This document shows, piece by piece, positions 46,865-60,245 of a stretch of 64,000 bases of DNA. The stretch's first letter is position 1, and each line of letters opens with the position of its first letter. The notes below the pieces were generated by a model. That model saw nothing but the letters and a program-made list of their open reading frames with translations, did no database searches and was not told where the DNA came from. The stretch is from positions 5,380,227-5,444,226 of the forward strand of contig OY759261.1 of assembly GCA_963662155.1 (NCBI GenBank). The letters run 5' to 3'. The stretch comes from Lamellibrachia columna (Eukaryota > Annelida > Polychaeta > Sabellida > Siboglinidae). The position numbers were made by a program, and so were the translations under genes.

Positions 46865-47800
46865 GTGGCAGGGGGAAAATGTAAATTTTTGCTTTCTCTT
46901 TTTGATAAAATTCAAATAGTAATACCCCCGTGATAAGATTATGTGCTATAGCTTTTATAATTTTATTATAATAAAAAGTATTTTTTAGCAACAAAATGAT
47001 ACCTCAATCACATTTGTGCAATAATTATTAGCGATGTTATGATTTTTTTTAAAGCTCCTTTATGAATAACTTATCATTGGTCACTCGCAGGGTTCAGGCA
47101 ACTTCCTTCACCCCTCTTTGCCTGTGTCTTTCAGAAGAGACCCTAAAAGCTGTTGGTCCCTTCTACCTGGTGTCTATGCTGGTTCCTTCTACCTGGTGTC
47201 TATGTTGGTCCCTTCTACCTGGTGTCTATGTTGGTCCCTTCTACCTGGTGTCTCTGTTGGTCCCTTCTACCTGGTGTCTATGCCAGGGCAAGTAAAAGAT
47301 CCCACACAGGGGATAAACATATAACCTGCTGTGGACTCTATCTCTCAACCATACAAGTCATCGTAGAAGCATCCATGAGGCAGATCAGTCACTTCTACTA
47401 ATTACTTCGCATGAAGATATCATTGAATGAAAAACCAATGTCTCTGTCAGGCTGTAATTAAACACAGACAAACCTGCTCAAGCGACCACCTGCATTAAGT
47501 GACCACTTGTCATTTCACATCTTAAATTACCTGCATTAAGCAACCACATGTATTAAGACACCACATTTTGACCATCCATTGATCGGTCGATTTAGGCGGG
47601 TTTCGCTGTCTATTCTGTCCTCAGTTAATGAGCCTTCATTGTCTGTAGACAGGTGGACACATCAAAGGATGACAACAGGTGCATACCTGTCATCTCCACT
47701 TACAGTCACACCAGGGCAAAGACACTGACCACATGACATAGGACAACTGACTACTCACACTGACCCAATGTCTTGTGACTAAATGTCCTGTTTTATGGTT
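46865..47800. other. Spacer with SINE 3' domain and a possible small MITE
   Basis: 47080-47330 matches the SINE 3' domain. At about 47468-47612 imperfect inverted ends (acagacaaacctgctcaagc and reversed acagcgaaacccgcctaaat) suggest a MITE of about 145 bp. No gene seen. Confidence 0.45.
47080..47330 (+). mobile_element. SINE 3' domain with internal 26-bp expansion
   Basis: gtgtctttcagaagagaccc and gctgttggtcccttctacct match the domain seen reversed at 29.0 kb; the right part reads gggcaagtaaaagatcccac. The segment ttggtcccttctacctggtg plus tctatg is repeated about 5 times (47150-47283). Confidence 0.6.
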
Positions 47801-47805
47801 TTACA

Positions 47806-48375
47806 AACAAGCAGACAAGACAATCAATACATTGTTTCATGAACACTCAGACAAGACAATATATCCACTGTTTCATGAACAAGCAGACAAGACAACAAAT
47901 ATATTGTTTCATGAACAAGCAGACAAGACAATCAATACGTTGTTTCATGAACACGCAGACAAGAAAATATATCCACTGTTTCATGAACAAGCAGACAAGA
48001 CAACAAATATATTGTTTTATGAACAAGCAGACAAGACAACAAATACATTGTTTCATGAACGAGCAGACAAGACAATGTATCCACTGATTCATGAACAAGC
48101 AGAAAAGACAACAAATACATTGTTTCATGAACAAGCTGACAAGACAACAAATACATTGTTTCATGAACGAGCAGACAAGACAATAAATACATTGTTTCAT
48201 GAACGAGCAGACAAGACAATAAATATATTGTTTCTTGAATGAGCAGAAAAGACAACAAATATTTTGTTTCATGAATAAGCAGACAAGACAACAAATACAT
48301 ATGTCCACTGTTTCATGAACGAGCAGACAAGACAACAATGTATTATTCCATGAACAAGCAGACAAGACAATCAAT
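47806..48375. repeat. 36-bp minisatellite, about 16 copies
   Basis: The core is gcagacaagacaatcaatac followed by attgtttcatgaacaa, with moderate divergence. Confidence 0.94.
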
Positions 48376-48379
48376 AAAT

Positions 48380-49430
48380 GATGACTCAGTCCACCAGAGG
48401 TGAAGGGAGAATTATGAAGCAGATGGCCGGAAAAACAGGTATTCTTACTGAGTGGAAATCACGCACTTCTTCATAATTAAAGTATGACGAAAGTGAAACA
48501 TGACGCATTCAAACAATGGCTCCACCCACACTAGTGTCAGCTGTCAGTTTATGAATGACTCGGACACAAGAAAAAACATGTCTGCGGTTGGCCAAGATTG
48601 CCCAAGATTGCCCAGTCAGGAAGCAATCTATGCAGATGCAAAAAAACACTGACTACATCAGAGTTTTTTCTCCGAGTAATCAACTTTCAGCACAAAAACG
48701 TTGTCACACCTTTGTCGTGTGTGCCCCCCAGTGGCAGACTGAAGAGTTAACAATAACCTATTCCCACTATAGCGCCAACATCGACCCTGTCATTACACAT
48801 CATCACAATAAATCATTGCAGCTCAAAAAGGAATACTATTGTTGAAGTATGATCGCGGTAATCGTAAAATAATGTTATATATGGTATAAACTATATCTGT
48901 TCTAACAGCACTCTGACCGTTACCGCTTTAATTTGAAGTTTCGATAAAAATTTCATGTTTACATTGCATGCGGGACAGAGCGGAACATAATTTTACAGAT
49001 GTTCATGATACACCCATCACATGATACATCCGTGACGTGTTACACCCATCGCGTGATGATACATTGTTGACAATTGTTGACAGCTGTGTATAAATGCAGA
49101 GAGCTGTGAGGTTGACATCCATAGACAGATATTGGTCAAATTATATCTTAAAATATTCTGGTTCATCAAAACACATTTAGGTGGTCGAGATGGTAGTTGA
49201 GATGGTGGTCAAGATGGTAGGGTAGATAACGTTTATATGATGTAACATAATTATTTAATTTAAACTGATGAGATTATGTGCCTCTAATGCTTCACCGAAT
49301 GGGAGGACTGTGTGAAGACCTGGCAGGAGTGGGAGGGGTGCGGAGAATGAGGGATAGGGAGAATGGAGAAGGGTGGTAGAGACAGGAAACAGGGTCAGTG
49401 GCGGAAGGAAAAAAAATTTATGACAAGTAC
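48380..49430. other. Unique stretch, no gene seen
   Basis: No array or element recognised beyond a small gatggtagttgagatggtgg run near 49185-49220. The short + frame at 48555-48845 has no recognisable domain. Confidence 0.45.
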
Positions 49431-49432
49431 TG

Positions 49433-51391
49433 ATGGCAGCCTCCCCCCAGACTTCAGGGACATACAGAGACAGTAACAAGAAACAGTCAGCGTGCAATGG
49501 AAGTGAGTCAGCCTCCCCCCAGACTTCAGGGACATACAGAGACAGTAACAAGAAACAGTCAGTGTGCAATGGAAGTGAGTCAGCCTCCCCCCAGACTTCA
49601 GGGACATACAGAGACAGTAACAAGAAACAGTCAGTGTGCAATGGAAGTGAGTCAGCCTCCCCCCAGACTTCAGGGACATACAGAGACGGTAACAAGAAAC
49701 AGTCAGCGTGCAATGGAAGTGAGTCAGCCTCCCCCCAGACTTCAGGGACATACAGAGACAGTAACAAGAAACAGTCAGTGTGCAATGGAAGTGAGTCAGC
49801 CTCCCCCCAGACTTCAGGGACATACAGAGACAGTAACAAGAAACAGTCAGTGTGCAATGGAAGTGAGTCAGCCTCCCCCCAGACTTCAGGGACATACAGA
49901 GACAGTAACAAGAAACAGTCAGTGTGCAATGGAAGTGAGTCAGCCTCCCCCCAGACTTCAGGGACATACAGAGACAGTAACAAGAAACAGTCAGCGTGCA
50001 ATGGAAGTGAGTCAGCCTCCCCCCAGACTTCAGGGACATACAGAGACGGTAACAAGAAACAGTCAGTGTGCAATGGAAGTGAGTCAGCCTCCCCCCAGAC
50101 TTCAGGGACATACAGAGACAGTAACAAGAAACAGTCAGTGTGCAATGGAAGTGAGTCAGCCTCCCCCCAGACTTCAGGGACATACAGAGACGGTAACAAG
50201 AAACAGTCAGCGTGCAATGGAAGTGAGTCAGCCTCCCCCCAGACTTCAGGGACATACAGAGACAGTAACAAGAAACAGTCAGTGTGCAATGGAAGTGAGT
50301 CAGCCTCCCCCCAGACTTCAGGGACATACAGAGACAGTAACAAGAAACAGTCAGTGTGCAATGGAAGTGAGTCAGCCTCCCCCCAGACTTCAGGGACATA
50401 CAGAGACAGTAACAAGAAACAGTCAGCGTGCAATGGAAGTGAGTCAGCCTCCCCCCAGACTTCAGGGACATACAGAGACAGTAACAAGAAACAGTCAGCG
50501 TGCAATGGAAGTGAGTCAGCCTCCCCCCAGACTTCAGGGACATACAGAGACAGTAACAAGAAACAGTCAGCGTGCAATGGAAGTGAGTCAGCCTCCCCCC
50601 AGACTTCAGGGACATACAGAGACAGTAACAAGAAACAGTCAGCGTGCAATGGAAGTGAGTCAGCCTCCCCCCAGACTTCAGGGACATACAGAGACGGTAA
50701 CAAGAAACAGTCAGCGTGCAATGGAAGTGAGTCAGCCTCCCCCCAGACTTCAGGGACATACAGAGACGGTAACAAGAAACAGTCAGTGTGCAATGGAAGT
50801 GAGTCAGCCTCCCCCCAGACTTCAGGGACATACAGAGACGGTAACAAGAAACAGTCAGCGTGCAATGGAAGTGAGTCAGCCTCCCCCCAGACTTCAGGGA
50901 CATACAGAGACAGTAACAAGAAACAGTCAGCGTGCAATGGAAGTGAGTCAGCCTCCCCCCAGACTTCAGGGACATACAGAGACAGTAACAAGAAACAGTC
51001 AGTGTGCAATGGAAGTGAGTCAGCCTCCCCCCAGACTTCAGGGACATACAGAGACAGTAACAAGAAACAGTCAGTGTGCAATGGAAGTGAGTCAGCCTCC
51101 CCCCAGACTTCAGGGACATACAGAGACAGTAACAAGAAACAGTCAGCGTGCAATGGAAGTGAGTCAGCCTCCCCCCAGACTTCAGGGACATACAGAGACA
51201 GTAACAAGAAACAGTCAGTGTGCAATGGAAGTGAGTCAGCCTCCCCCCAGACTTCAGGGACATACAGAGACAGTAACAAGAAACAGTCAGTGTGCAATGG
51301 AAGTGAGTCAGCCTCCCCCCAGACTTCAGGGACATACAGAGACAGTAACAAGAAACAGTCAGTGTGCAATGGAAGTGAGTCAGTCAATTGC
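49433..51391. repeat. 72-bp minisatellite, about 27 copies
   Basis: The unit begins agtgagtcagcctcccccca and continues gacttcagggacatacagag. 72 is a multiple of three and the consensus lacks stops in two frames per strand, giving reading frames of about 650-760 codons with perfect 24-residue periodicity. These are almost certainly artefacts. Variation is limited to a few positions (cagtaac/cggtaac; cagcgtg/cagtgtg). Confidence 0.97.
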
Positions 51392-51394
51392 ACA

Positions 51395-51850
51395 ATCAAA
51401 TGAGCCAACCTCAATTTGTTTGATCCTGGTATCACCACCAGGATGTTGCCAGCTCCACCCCACAGGTGATGTGGGGTTATGACCCCCACCTGTTGGTTCC
51501 GCCCTAGTGAACTGAGGATATATAATAAGTACATATCCGGGAGCCCACACCACAGTCACTTGAACAGTCACTTGGCAGCACACAATGGCTGGCCCCGGGC
51601 CACACAATGATTGGCCGCGGGCCATCTCAACATTGAACATGTTTAAATGTGAGCATTTCAAATCTATTCACTTGATGTAGCTTTGAATCCACCTGAATCT
51701 AGAAAACAAAGTGCAAGAAGTGCTAACTATAGGGACCCAGGGAGAGCTCGTGGACATTGTGATCTGGTTTGAAATAGCAAATTATTACCTAAAAATATAT
51801 TACCTAAAATAATAGTCAATTTAAGATATAACTAAAATAAGTTACATTTA
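51395..51850. other. Spacer, no gene seen
   Basis: Includes a short duplication around 51580-51625 (cacacaatg.ctggcc.cgggcca). No exon recognised. Confidence 0.4.
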
Positions 51851-51856
51851 AAAAGT

Positions 51857-52235
51857 ATGTTGGATATGATGTACCCTGTACAACATTGGATATGATGTAC
51901 CCTGTACAACATTGGATATGATGTACCCTGTACAACATTGGATATGAAGTACCCTGTACAACATTGGATATGACGTACCCTGTACAACACTGGATATGAC
52001 GTACCCTGTACAACATTGGATATGATGTACCCTGTACAACATTGGATATGATGTACCCTGTACAACATTGGATATGACGTACCGTGTACAACACTGGATA
52101 TGATGTACCCTGTAAAACATTGGATATGATGTACCCTGTACAACATTGGATATGACGTACCCTGTACAACATTGGATATGATGTACCCTGTACAACATTG
52201 GATATGATGTATGCTGTACAACATTGGATACGAGG
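51857..52235. repeat. 26-bp minisatellite, about 14 copies
   Basis: The core is ggatatgatgtaccctgtac plus aacatt; the period is not a multiple of three, so three - strand frames overlap with the same periodic peptide. Confidence 0.95.
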
Positions 52236-52239
52236 TACC

Positions 52240-52845
52240 CATGAATTTGTGCTTCCTTTTATATTAAGGTGAAATGGATCAACAATAACTTACCTGGCCA
52301 ACGAAGGCCAAATTTAAAATACTTGCCATGACATGCCAGTCAAACAGGTAGTCACTTATTACAGCAGCGTGTAAAACCAATAATCATGGGCCAAATGTGA
52401 AGATTGCATTGAGAGTGTCTGTCACCTTGGTTGATAGGACAAGTGGCCGTTCATCAGCCCTTCCTAGGTCTAACATTTAAGTACTAAATTTAGCCTGTGG
52501 CAGTCGTTAAGTCTCAGTTTAGGACCCTTGTCAACTGTATCTTGAGATATTCAAGGGCCCAACTTGTAATGTCAATTAAACCCAGCTTTGACCTGTCAAC
52601 ACCTGGCCTGGTTAACCCTTTATGCACCACAGCAACAATTAAAATGACAAATACACCCCACTCACAGCAAGAGTCATAAGCTGATTCATTACACAATTCC
52701 ATTCACAAACCACCCACACCTTCGCAAATTGAATCTAACTGCAGTATTTATCATGTTTATCATGCCAGCAGATTCGGAAATATCAATGTTTTTATTTGGT
52801 TTCAATATCCGTCTTAATTCCCCCGAGTGGACAGCAAGAAAGGCA
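52240..52845. other. Unique stretch, no gene seen
   Basis: Single-copy-looking sequence with only short, domain-free open frames. Confidence 0.4.
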
Positions 52846-52849
52846 GGTG

Positions 52850-53050
52850 TCAACAGGTGTGAGTGCTGGAAGGCAGGAGCCGACACTACAACACACCTGA
52901 CATGTACACGAACACAACAGGTGTGAGTGCTGGAAGGCAGGAGCGGACACTACAACACACCTGACATGTACACGAACACAACAGGTGTGAGTGCTGGAAG
53001 GCAGGAGCCGACACTACAACACACCTGACATGTACACGAACACAACAGTC
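52850..53050. repeat. 64-bp tandem repeat, about 3 copies
   Basis: The core gtgagtgctggaaggcagga starts at 64-bp spacing (for example gagtgc at 52861, 52925 and 52989). Confidence 0.92.
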
Positions 53051-53054
53051 AATG

Positions 53055-53570
53055 TCAGGGTTTACGCAAACAGTGATTCAACAGTGCTTCAGAGATTCGT
53101 TAAGATATTAACATTTTCCCACATTTAATATTTGTAGCAGGACCTGACTTCTACAAAATCTAAAACATAAGAAGTCTTTAAAAGCATTTGTAAGAATATG
53201 TTATTTCCATATCATTAGTACCCGGTAATCACTTAGTTTTTAAATAATGTTCATATCCTCTTACATGTTGAATATGTCAGGGCACTAGCTTGACAAATAA
53301 TTATTTATACAAGTGACCCACCCTCAATTTCTCTCTGCAATGACACCAGTTGTATTTGGTGAAATAAATTATTATTACTATTACTATATTCAGTCTAAAA
53401 TTTCTTTATATATCTGGAAACAACGACAATTTTAGCATGACATACACTTGACTACCAGGTCAATCTAACACACCTGACTACCAGGCCAATCTAACACACC
53501 TGACTACCAGGCCAATCTTATTTTTTATTCAGCTTTTTTTGCCAGGCTAGCAAGAATAATTTGTATGCAA
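53055..53570. other. Spacer, no gene seen
   Basis: AT-rich; a 28-bp direct repeat (core cacctgactaccaggccaat) occurs about three times at 53446-53517. Confidence 0.4.
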
Positions 53571-53574
53571 GTCA

Positions 53575-54245
53575 TAGTTTGTGTATGCCACTGTAGTTTG
53601 TGTACACCACTGTAGTTTGTGTACACCATTGTAGTTTGTGTACACCACTGTAGTTTGTGTACACCACTGTAGTTTGTGTACACCATTGTAGTTTGTATAT
53701 ACCACTGTAGTTTGTGTACAACACTGTAGTTTGTGTACACCATTGTAGTTTGTGTACACCATTGTGGTTTATGTAATATGTACACCATTGTAGTTTGTGT
53801 ACACCATTGTAGTTTGTGTACACCATTTAGTTTGTGTACACCATTGTAGTTTGTGTACACCAATATAGTTTATGTACACCACTGTAGTTTGTGTACACCA
53901 CTGTAGTTTGTGTACACCATTTTAGTTTGTGCACACCATTGTGGTTTATGTAATATGTACACCACTGTAGTTTGTGTACACCATTGTAGTTTGTGCACAC
54001 CATTGTAGTTTGTGTACACCAATATAGTTTATGTACACCATTGTAGTTTGTGTACACCAACACCACTGTAGTCTGTGTACACCACTGTAGTCTGTGTACA
54101 CCACTGTAGTCTGTGTACACCATTTTAGTTTGTGTACACCATCGTAGTTTGCGTACACCATTGTAGTTTATGTACACCATAGTAGTTTATGTACACCATT
54201 GTAGTTTATGTACACCATCATAGTTTATGTACACCACTGTAGTTT
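53575..54245. repeat. 19-bp minisatellite, about 35 copies
   Basis: The core is tagtttgtgtacaccattg. A longer block containing gtggtttatgtaatatgtac occurs twice about 180 bp apart (53763 and 53941), so a higher-order duplication is superimposed. Confidence 0.95.
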
Positions 54246-54249
54246 AGTA

Positions 54250-54975
54250 AACAATTCCATTTCAAATCATTCCAAGTATATAGCACAATTCCTTGTTTTG
54301 TATAGCTTTAATCTTAGCAATCACATCCAGCCCTGGGAAGGAGGGAATGAGAGAGAATCCAACCAATGTGGGATAACTAGGCTAACAATGAGAGCAACTA
54401 ACACCTGGGAAACCAATGAGAAGTTATTCCCCCAGGGATAAAACAGCAGCCAAGAGTCTCTCCTACATTCCACCCTGGTTAACCCTGCTCCCAGCAATGT
54501 TTGTGTTCACAGGTAAGGCAGTAACATCAATTGTCTGCCCTCACACAGGGGTGCTTTCAACCCCCATTACTTCCCTCCAGATATAACCTGGCATCGTTTC
54601 TCCTGCCAGGAAGGATTGTTAATTTATTCAACTGCATTCCTTGCTGAAACTAAAGACCTGGCTGTCCTGCCGGGCCCCACTATCACTGTTGGTTTGTGTC
54701 ACTGTGAGAAAAAGACAATCTTCTGCCAACAGTGTATAGAGTTGATCAGCTGACAAACCATCACATTGATAGGTTTAAACTCACAAGGAAAACTGTACCC
54801 AACTATTTACAATTGTAAAAAAAAATTTATTCCTACAAAGCACCCTGGGGGGGGGGTCAAGCTGTGTACTAATTCATTCACTTTACATCACCGTTTTTCA
54901 TCTTGAAAATTATCAACATGTTAAAGTACTAACTGAGGAGAACCTGAGAAACAGTATGCACTGCACAAATAGGTC
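54250..54975. other. Unique stretch, no gene seen
   Basis: Single-copy-looking; nothing recognised. Confidence 0.4.
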
Positions 54976-54979
54976 AGTG

Positions 54980-55461
54980 TTGACAGCTGTAAACAGTCCC
55001 TAACACAGACATCAGTTCAGTAGACAAACTGTTCACAAACACATCAGTGTTGACAGCTGTGAACAGTCCCTAACACAGACATCAGTTCAGTAGACAAACT
55101 GTTCACAAACACATCAGTGTTGACAGCTGTGAACAGTCCCTAACACAGACATCAGTTCAGTAGACAAACTGTTCACAAACACATCAGTGTTGACAGCTGT
55201 GAACAGTCCCTAACACAGACATCAGTTCAGTAGACAAACTGTTCACAAACACATCAGTGTTGACAGCTGTGAACAGTCCCTAACACAGACATCAGTTCAG
55301 TAGACAAACTGTTCACAAACACATCAGTGTTGACAGCTGTGAACAGTCCCTAACACAGACATCAGTTCAGTAGACAAACTGTTCACAAACACATCAGTGT
55401 TGACAGCTGTGAACAGTCCCTAACACAGACATCAGTTCAGTAGACAAACTGTTCACAAACA
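54980..55461. repeat. 70-bp minisatellite, about 7 copies, hairpin-forming
   Basis: Each unit contains TGTGAACAGT and, about 35 nt later, its inverse ACTGTTCACA. Copies after the first are nearly identical. Confidence 0.95.
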
Positions 55462-55654
55462 TCTAGATTTGCGCAGCTACTGGACAAAGTCCTGTTAGGA
55501 TATTGCGCCATCATTTCTCAAGACACATACACAAGAACAACTTATTTGTTTCAAAGCTACTGAGACTTTAGTCACAATTTCTCACGTTTAGCCATTTTAA
55601 TCAGTAAATTACAATTCACGTTTGTTGCACTCTGAGTTCGGGTTCCTAGTAACG

Positions 55655-56335
55655 TTATTATTGTTACTAGGTGCTACAGTATGTTACCAAGTACTGTTAC
55701 TAGGTGCTACAGTATGTTATTATTATTACTAGGTGCTATAGTATGTTATTATTATTACTAGGTGCTATAGTATGTTATTATTATTACTAGGTGCTACAGT
55801 ATGTTATTATTATTATTACTAGGTGCTATAGTATGTTATTATTATTACTAGGTGCTACAGTATGTTATTATTATTACTAGGTGCTATAGTATGTTATTAT
55901 TATTACTAGGTGCTACAGTATGTTATTATTATTACTAGGTGCTATAGTATGTTATTATTATTACTAGGTGCTATAGTATGTTATTATTATTACTAGGTGC
56001 TACAGTATGTTATTATTATTACTAGGTGCTATAGTATGTTATTATTATTACTACTAGGTGCTATAGTATGTTATTATTATTACTAGGTGCTACAGTATGT
56101 TATTATTATTACTAGGTGCTATAGTATGTTATTATTATTACTAGGTGCTATATTATGTGATATTATTATTAATAGGTGCAATAGTATGTTATTATTGTTA
56201 CTAGGTGTTATAGTATGTTATTATTACTAGGTGCCATAGTATGTTATTATTATTACTAGGTGCTATAGCATGTTATTATTATTACTAGGTGCTATAGTAT
56301 GTTATTATTATTACTAGGTGCTATAGTATGTTTTT
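55655..56335. repeat. 29-bp minisatellite, about 23 copies
   Basis: The core is attattactaggtgctatag plus tatgtt with variable numbers of att triplets, so it combines minisatellite and microsatellite variation. Confidence 0.95.
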
Positions 56336-56507
56336 TTATTACTACACACTTTGCCAAAATGATGCACCTTAAAAAATCACACTGTTTTGGAAGTAAAATT
56401 GCATGCGTTTCAACGTATTCTAAAATGAACTGACTGACGAGAACGTTACCTGGGGACAAACAACAGAGCAATAAGACAGGGCATGCATGAGTGACATGTC
56501 AACTTAC

Positions 56508-56750
56508 TCGTGTCCTGGCAGTGGCTCTACCTGGTGGCTTGCGCAGCAGTCCAAACACCGTACCCGCATTTCCCACATTGAACTGCATGAGTGTCACACT
56601 GCCCATTGGCCGACTGGTCAAGGCTCGTTTCCCTACGATGCCGGACACTCCCATGGCGCGAGACTGGACACAGCGGTCAGCGGAGATGAATCCAGCATCA
56701 TCAACAGAATTAGTGCATTTACTCCCCGACACGGAACCCGACTTGTCCCG
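56508..56750 (-). CDS. Candidate upstream exon (ptpn4 linker or first exon), unproven
   Basis: On the - strand an acceptor-like ccgtgccag at 56751 precedes 81 open codons ending KPPGRATARTR at a consensus donor CGA|gtaagt (56507). Phase 0 at both ends fits splicing to the phase-0 PDZ exon at 33400. The open frame extends further 5' to 56879, so a first exon starting at an internal Met is also possible. The region is richer in C+G and CpG than its surroundings. The peptide is polar and has no recognisable domain, like the FERM-PDZ linker of this family. It could equally belong to another gene or be chance. Confidence 0.3.
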
Positions 56751-56754
56751 CTGG

Positions 56755-58195
56755 CACGGACAACAGCCGAATCCCCAACCAACCACACCTTCCGTTTTCA
56801 CACACCAACGTAGAGTGTGCTGAATATCCAACCAACTACGCCTTCCGTTTTCGCAAACCTGCCCCGTGCGTTCAAGCACGACACACTGCCGATCAATACC
56901 AGTGCCAGAAACGCAGCCGCCGAGTTACTATGGAAAGGCAATAATATTTTTGCGAGCAGATAATTCCCACATGGACCGATGGCACCGCGGAGATACCCTG
57001 GTGACTGAGTCTGACTACAGTGACGTCTGCTCACACAATGCCTTCACTAGCCGCTGAAGCTCCACTCTCAACGACAAATGAAGTATGTCAATAAAATGCT
57101 TCATCATTCAATGTGTTGAATCAGTAACCAGCACCTTCAAGTGGCAACTCAATAATGTTCAGTTGGTGGCAATTGATCACTTGAGCAACCTGCACTGCAG
57201 ATAAGACATCTCTTGTTCGCACTGTGTATACATCCAGCACACAGACTCAAACGCTAAGTCTTTGACAAAACCACCAACGACAACCCTCTTGTTCCTTACC
57301 AATAATTAACCAACACAACAATGTAATTCCACAAACATTGCCGTCATCAAAACATCTTTGCAGTCCAGCAATGTCACGGCTAATTAATCCAGTGAAATGC
57401 TGTGGGTGTCACTTATATACAGGCCATGAAAAATCCTGTTGTATCAATAACCCAGGCTACTGGTGAAAGCCGTTAACCCTTTGCAACTAAGAGCAACGGA
57501 TGTGTTCAAATGCCCGTTGCATAATGGAGCGGCATGTGTGGTGCTGTGCTGATGGACTCGCTCACAAGTCATGTGATCACTGGTCATGTGACATCAGGTT
57601 ATAGTGAACCATGAGCTGTGTCTGACATATATAAATACATACATATGTCAGTGTCCTGGTATGATTCATCCAACCAGCACAAAGGCAATAGTCCTTACTT
57701 ACATAGATTTCCACAGCCACTGACTATAGTCTCAACACACACCGCCATGCCTGTCTGTGTGGACATGCATGATCGAACACGGTCTCAGTCAATGCAAGCA
57801 GTTGGACACGCGTGGCTGACTCTGGTACCCAGACCAATGGCTGATAAATCACATCCATTATGAAGGCATATCCAATGGTTGTCAAATCGATCCTACAATG
57901 TTCTACCTAATACAAATATGTAGTTCACTCATTTAAATTGGGATAAACAATGACTTCCTGTTACGTGGCAAAAAGTGGGGACATTTAAAATGGACAGCTA
58001 GGACAACTAACAAGACATTGCACAGAAAAAGTGGGGACATTTAAAATGGACAGCTAGGACAACTAACAAGACATTGCACAGAAAAAAACAACCAATAAAA
58101 TTGTAAGAAGACGTGTATTCTTATGAAATTCAGAAGTCAACTGCTCATACATAACCACCAGAATTTGTGCGTGAATAAATCTGCTTTTATTTTAT
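56755..58195. other. Region upstream of the candidate exon; no gene recognised
   Basis: At 56775-56865 a motif cttccgttttc with ccaaccaac is duplicated about 56 bp apart. A 57-bp two-copy tandem duplication lies at about 57968-58083 (core gtggggacatttaaaatgga). Otherwise unique. Confidence 0.45.
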
Positions 58196-58209
58196 TACAC
58201 ATTAATAAC

Positions 58210-58475
58210 TGCGAATGTGTCAACATACATTGATATTTACATAAAATAAATGTGTCTACATACAATGATGTCTACATACAATGTGTCAACATACAATGAT
58301 GTCTACATACAATGAATGTGACTACATACAATGACGTCTACATACAATGAATGTGTCAACATACAATGATGTCTACATACAATGTGTCAACATACAATGA
58401 TGTCTACATACTATGAATGTGTCAACATACAATGATGTCTACATACTATGAATGTGTCTACATACAATGATGGTG
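58210..58475. repeat. Short-unit degenerate repeat
   Basis: gtctacatacaatg and gtgtcaacatacaatga motifs alternate, giving periods of about 24 and 39 bp. Confidence 0.85.
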
Positions 58476-58479
58476 CAAA

Positions 58480-59065
58480 TATTGAATATAAGTAGTAAAT
58501 GAGCAACAAATACAAAATATGACTCTCACAAGTTGACACTGTATCTAGGACTGCCAATAAATAAAATATAAGTAAACAAATCTTCACTTGCATAGCCAAG
58601 AGTGGAACAGCCTTCTAGAACTGAACTGACCTAAATAAATGTTGTATTACTTGGTTAGAATGCAGACTGAAATGGATATTGTTGTCTGCTATACCAGGTC
58701 TCACTGGAATGGATAATTTTGTCTGCTATACCAGGTCTGAATACACGTTTACACAATAAAGTTGAGGGTGGTGGGTTTTGCAGTGTAGTATGTAGTATGT
58801 GTTGACTTAAGTGATTTCTGCTATAGATTTGTCCACGACTGATGACCAATTTATAAGTAGAAGTAGCTCAATGTTGAGTGTACTGGGGTGAGACCAGCCT
58901 CCCTCTTCAGGTACGCCCCCCTCTGTGTTGGTGCAGTAAGCATCATATGTAACACTAACCTTGGAAAACACCAATATCATTTAGAAAGACACACAACAAC
59001 GTGCGATATCTAGTCTAGGAATCATGGCAACATCACCTCTAGTCTGGGGATAATTCAAAGAGGAA
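58480..59065. other. Unique stretch, no gene seen
   Basis: A short duplication (tctgctataccaggtct) at about 58686 and 58721; nothing else recognised. Confidence 0.4.
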
Positions 59066-59069
59066 AGAA

Positions 59070-60235
59070 AAACAATAACACTGTCAACACTAACTGCTTA
59101 GAACAATGATATTGTCAACACTAACTGCTTAAAACAATGATACTGTCAACACTAATTGCTTAAAACAATGACACTATCAACACTAACTGCTTAGAACAAG
59201 GATACTGTCAACACTAACTGCTTAGAACAATGACATTGTCAACACTAACTGCTTAGAACAATGACACTGTCAACACTAACTGCTTAGAACAATGACATTG
59301 TCACCACTAACTGCTTAGAACAATGACACTGTCAACACTAACTGCTTAGAACAATGACACTGTCAACACTAACTGCTTAGAACAATGACACTATCAACAC
59401 TAACTGCTTAGAACAATGACACTGTCAACACTAACTGCTTAGAACAATGACACTGTCAACACTAACTGCTTAGAACAATGACACTGTCAACACTAACTGC
59501 TTAGAACAATAATACTGTCAACACTAACTGCTTAGAACAATAATACTGTCAACACTAACTGCTTAGAACAATGACACTGTCAACACTAACTGCTTAGAAC
59601 AATAATACTGTCAACACTAACTGCTTAGAACAATGACACTGTCAACACTAACTGCTTAGAACAATAATACTGTCAACACTAACTGCTTAGAACAATAATA
59701 CTGTCAACACTAACTGCTTAGAACAATGACACTGTCAACACTAACTGCTTAGAACAATAATACTGTCAACACTAACTGCTTAGAACAATGACACTGTCAA
59801 CACTAATTGCTTAGAACAATGACACTGTCAACACTAACTGCTTAGAACAATGACACTGTCAACACTAACTGCTTAGAACAATAATACTGTCAACACTAAC
59901 TGCTTAGAACAATAATACTGTCAACACTAACTGCTTAGAACAATGACACTATCAACACTAACTGCTTAGAACAATAATACTGTCAACACTAACTGCTTAG
60001 AACAATAATACTGTCAACACTAACTGCTTAGAACAATAATACTGTCAACACTAACTGCTTAGAACAATGACACTGTCAACACTAACTGCTTAGAACAATA
60101 ATACTGTCAACACTAACTGCTTAGAACAATGACACTGTCAACACTAATTGCTTAGAACAATGACACTGTCAACACTAACTGCTTAGAACAATGACACTGT
60201 CAACACTAACTGCTTAGAACAATGACACTGTCAAC
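59070..60235. repeat. 31-bp minisatellite, about 37 copies
   Basis: The core is tgtcaacactaactgcttag plus aacaatgacac or aacaataatac; the two types are interspersed. Confidence 0.96.
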
Positions 60236-60245
60236 ATGCTCAGAT

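Noticed and set aside
49255..51534. Open frames of 650-760 codons on both strands
   Set aside because: Products of the 72-bp array; the same frames are open on opposite strands with perfect 24-residue periodicity, which a real gene would not show.
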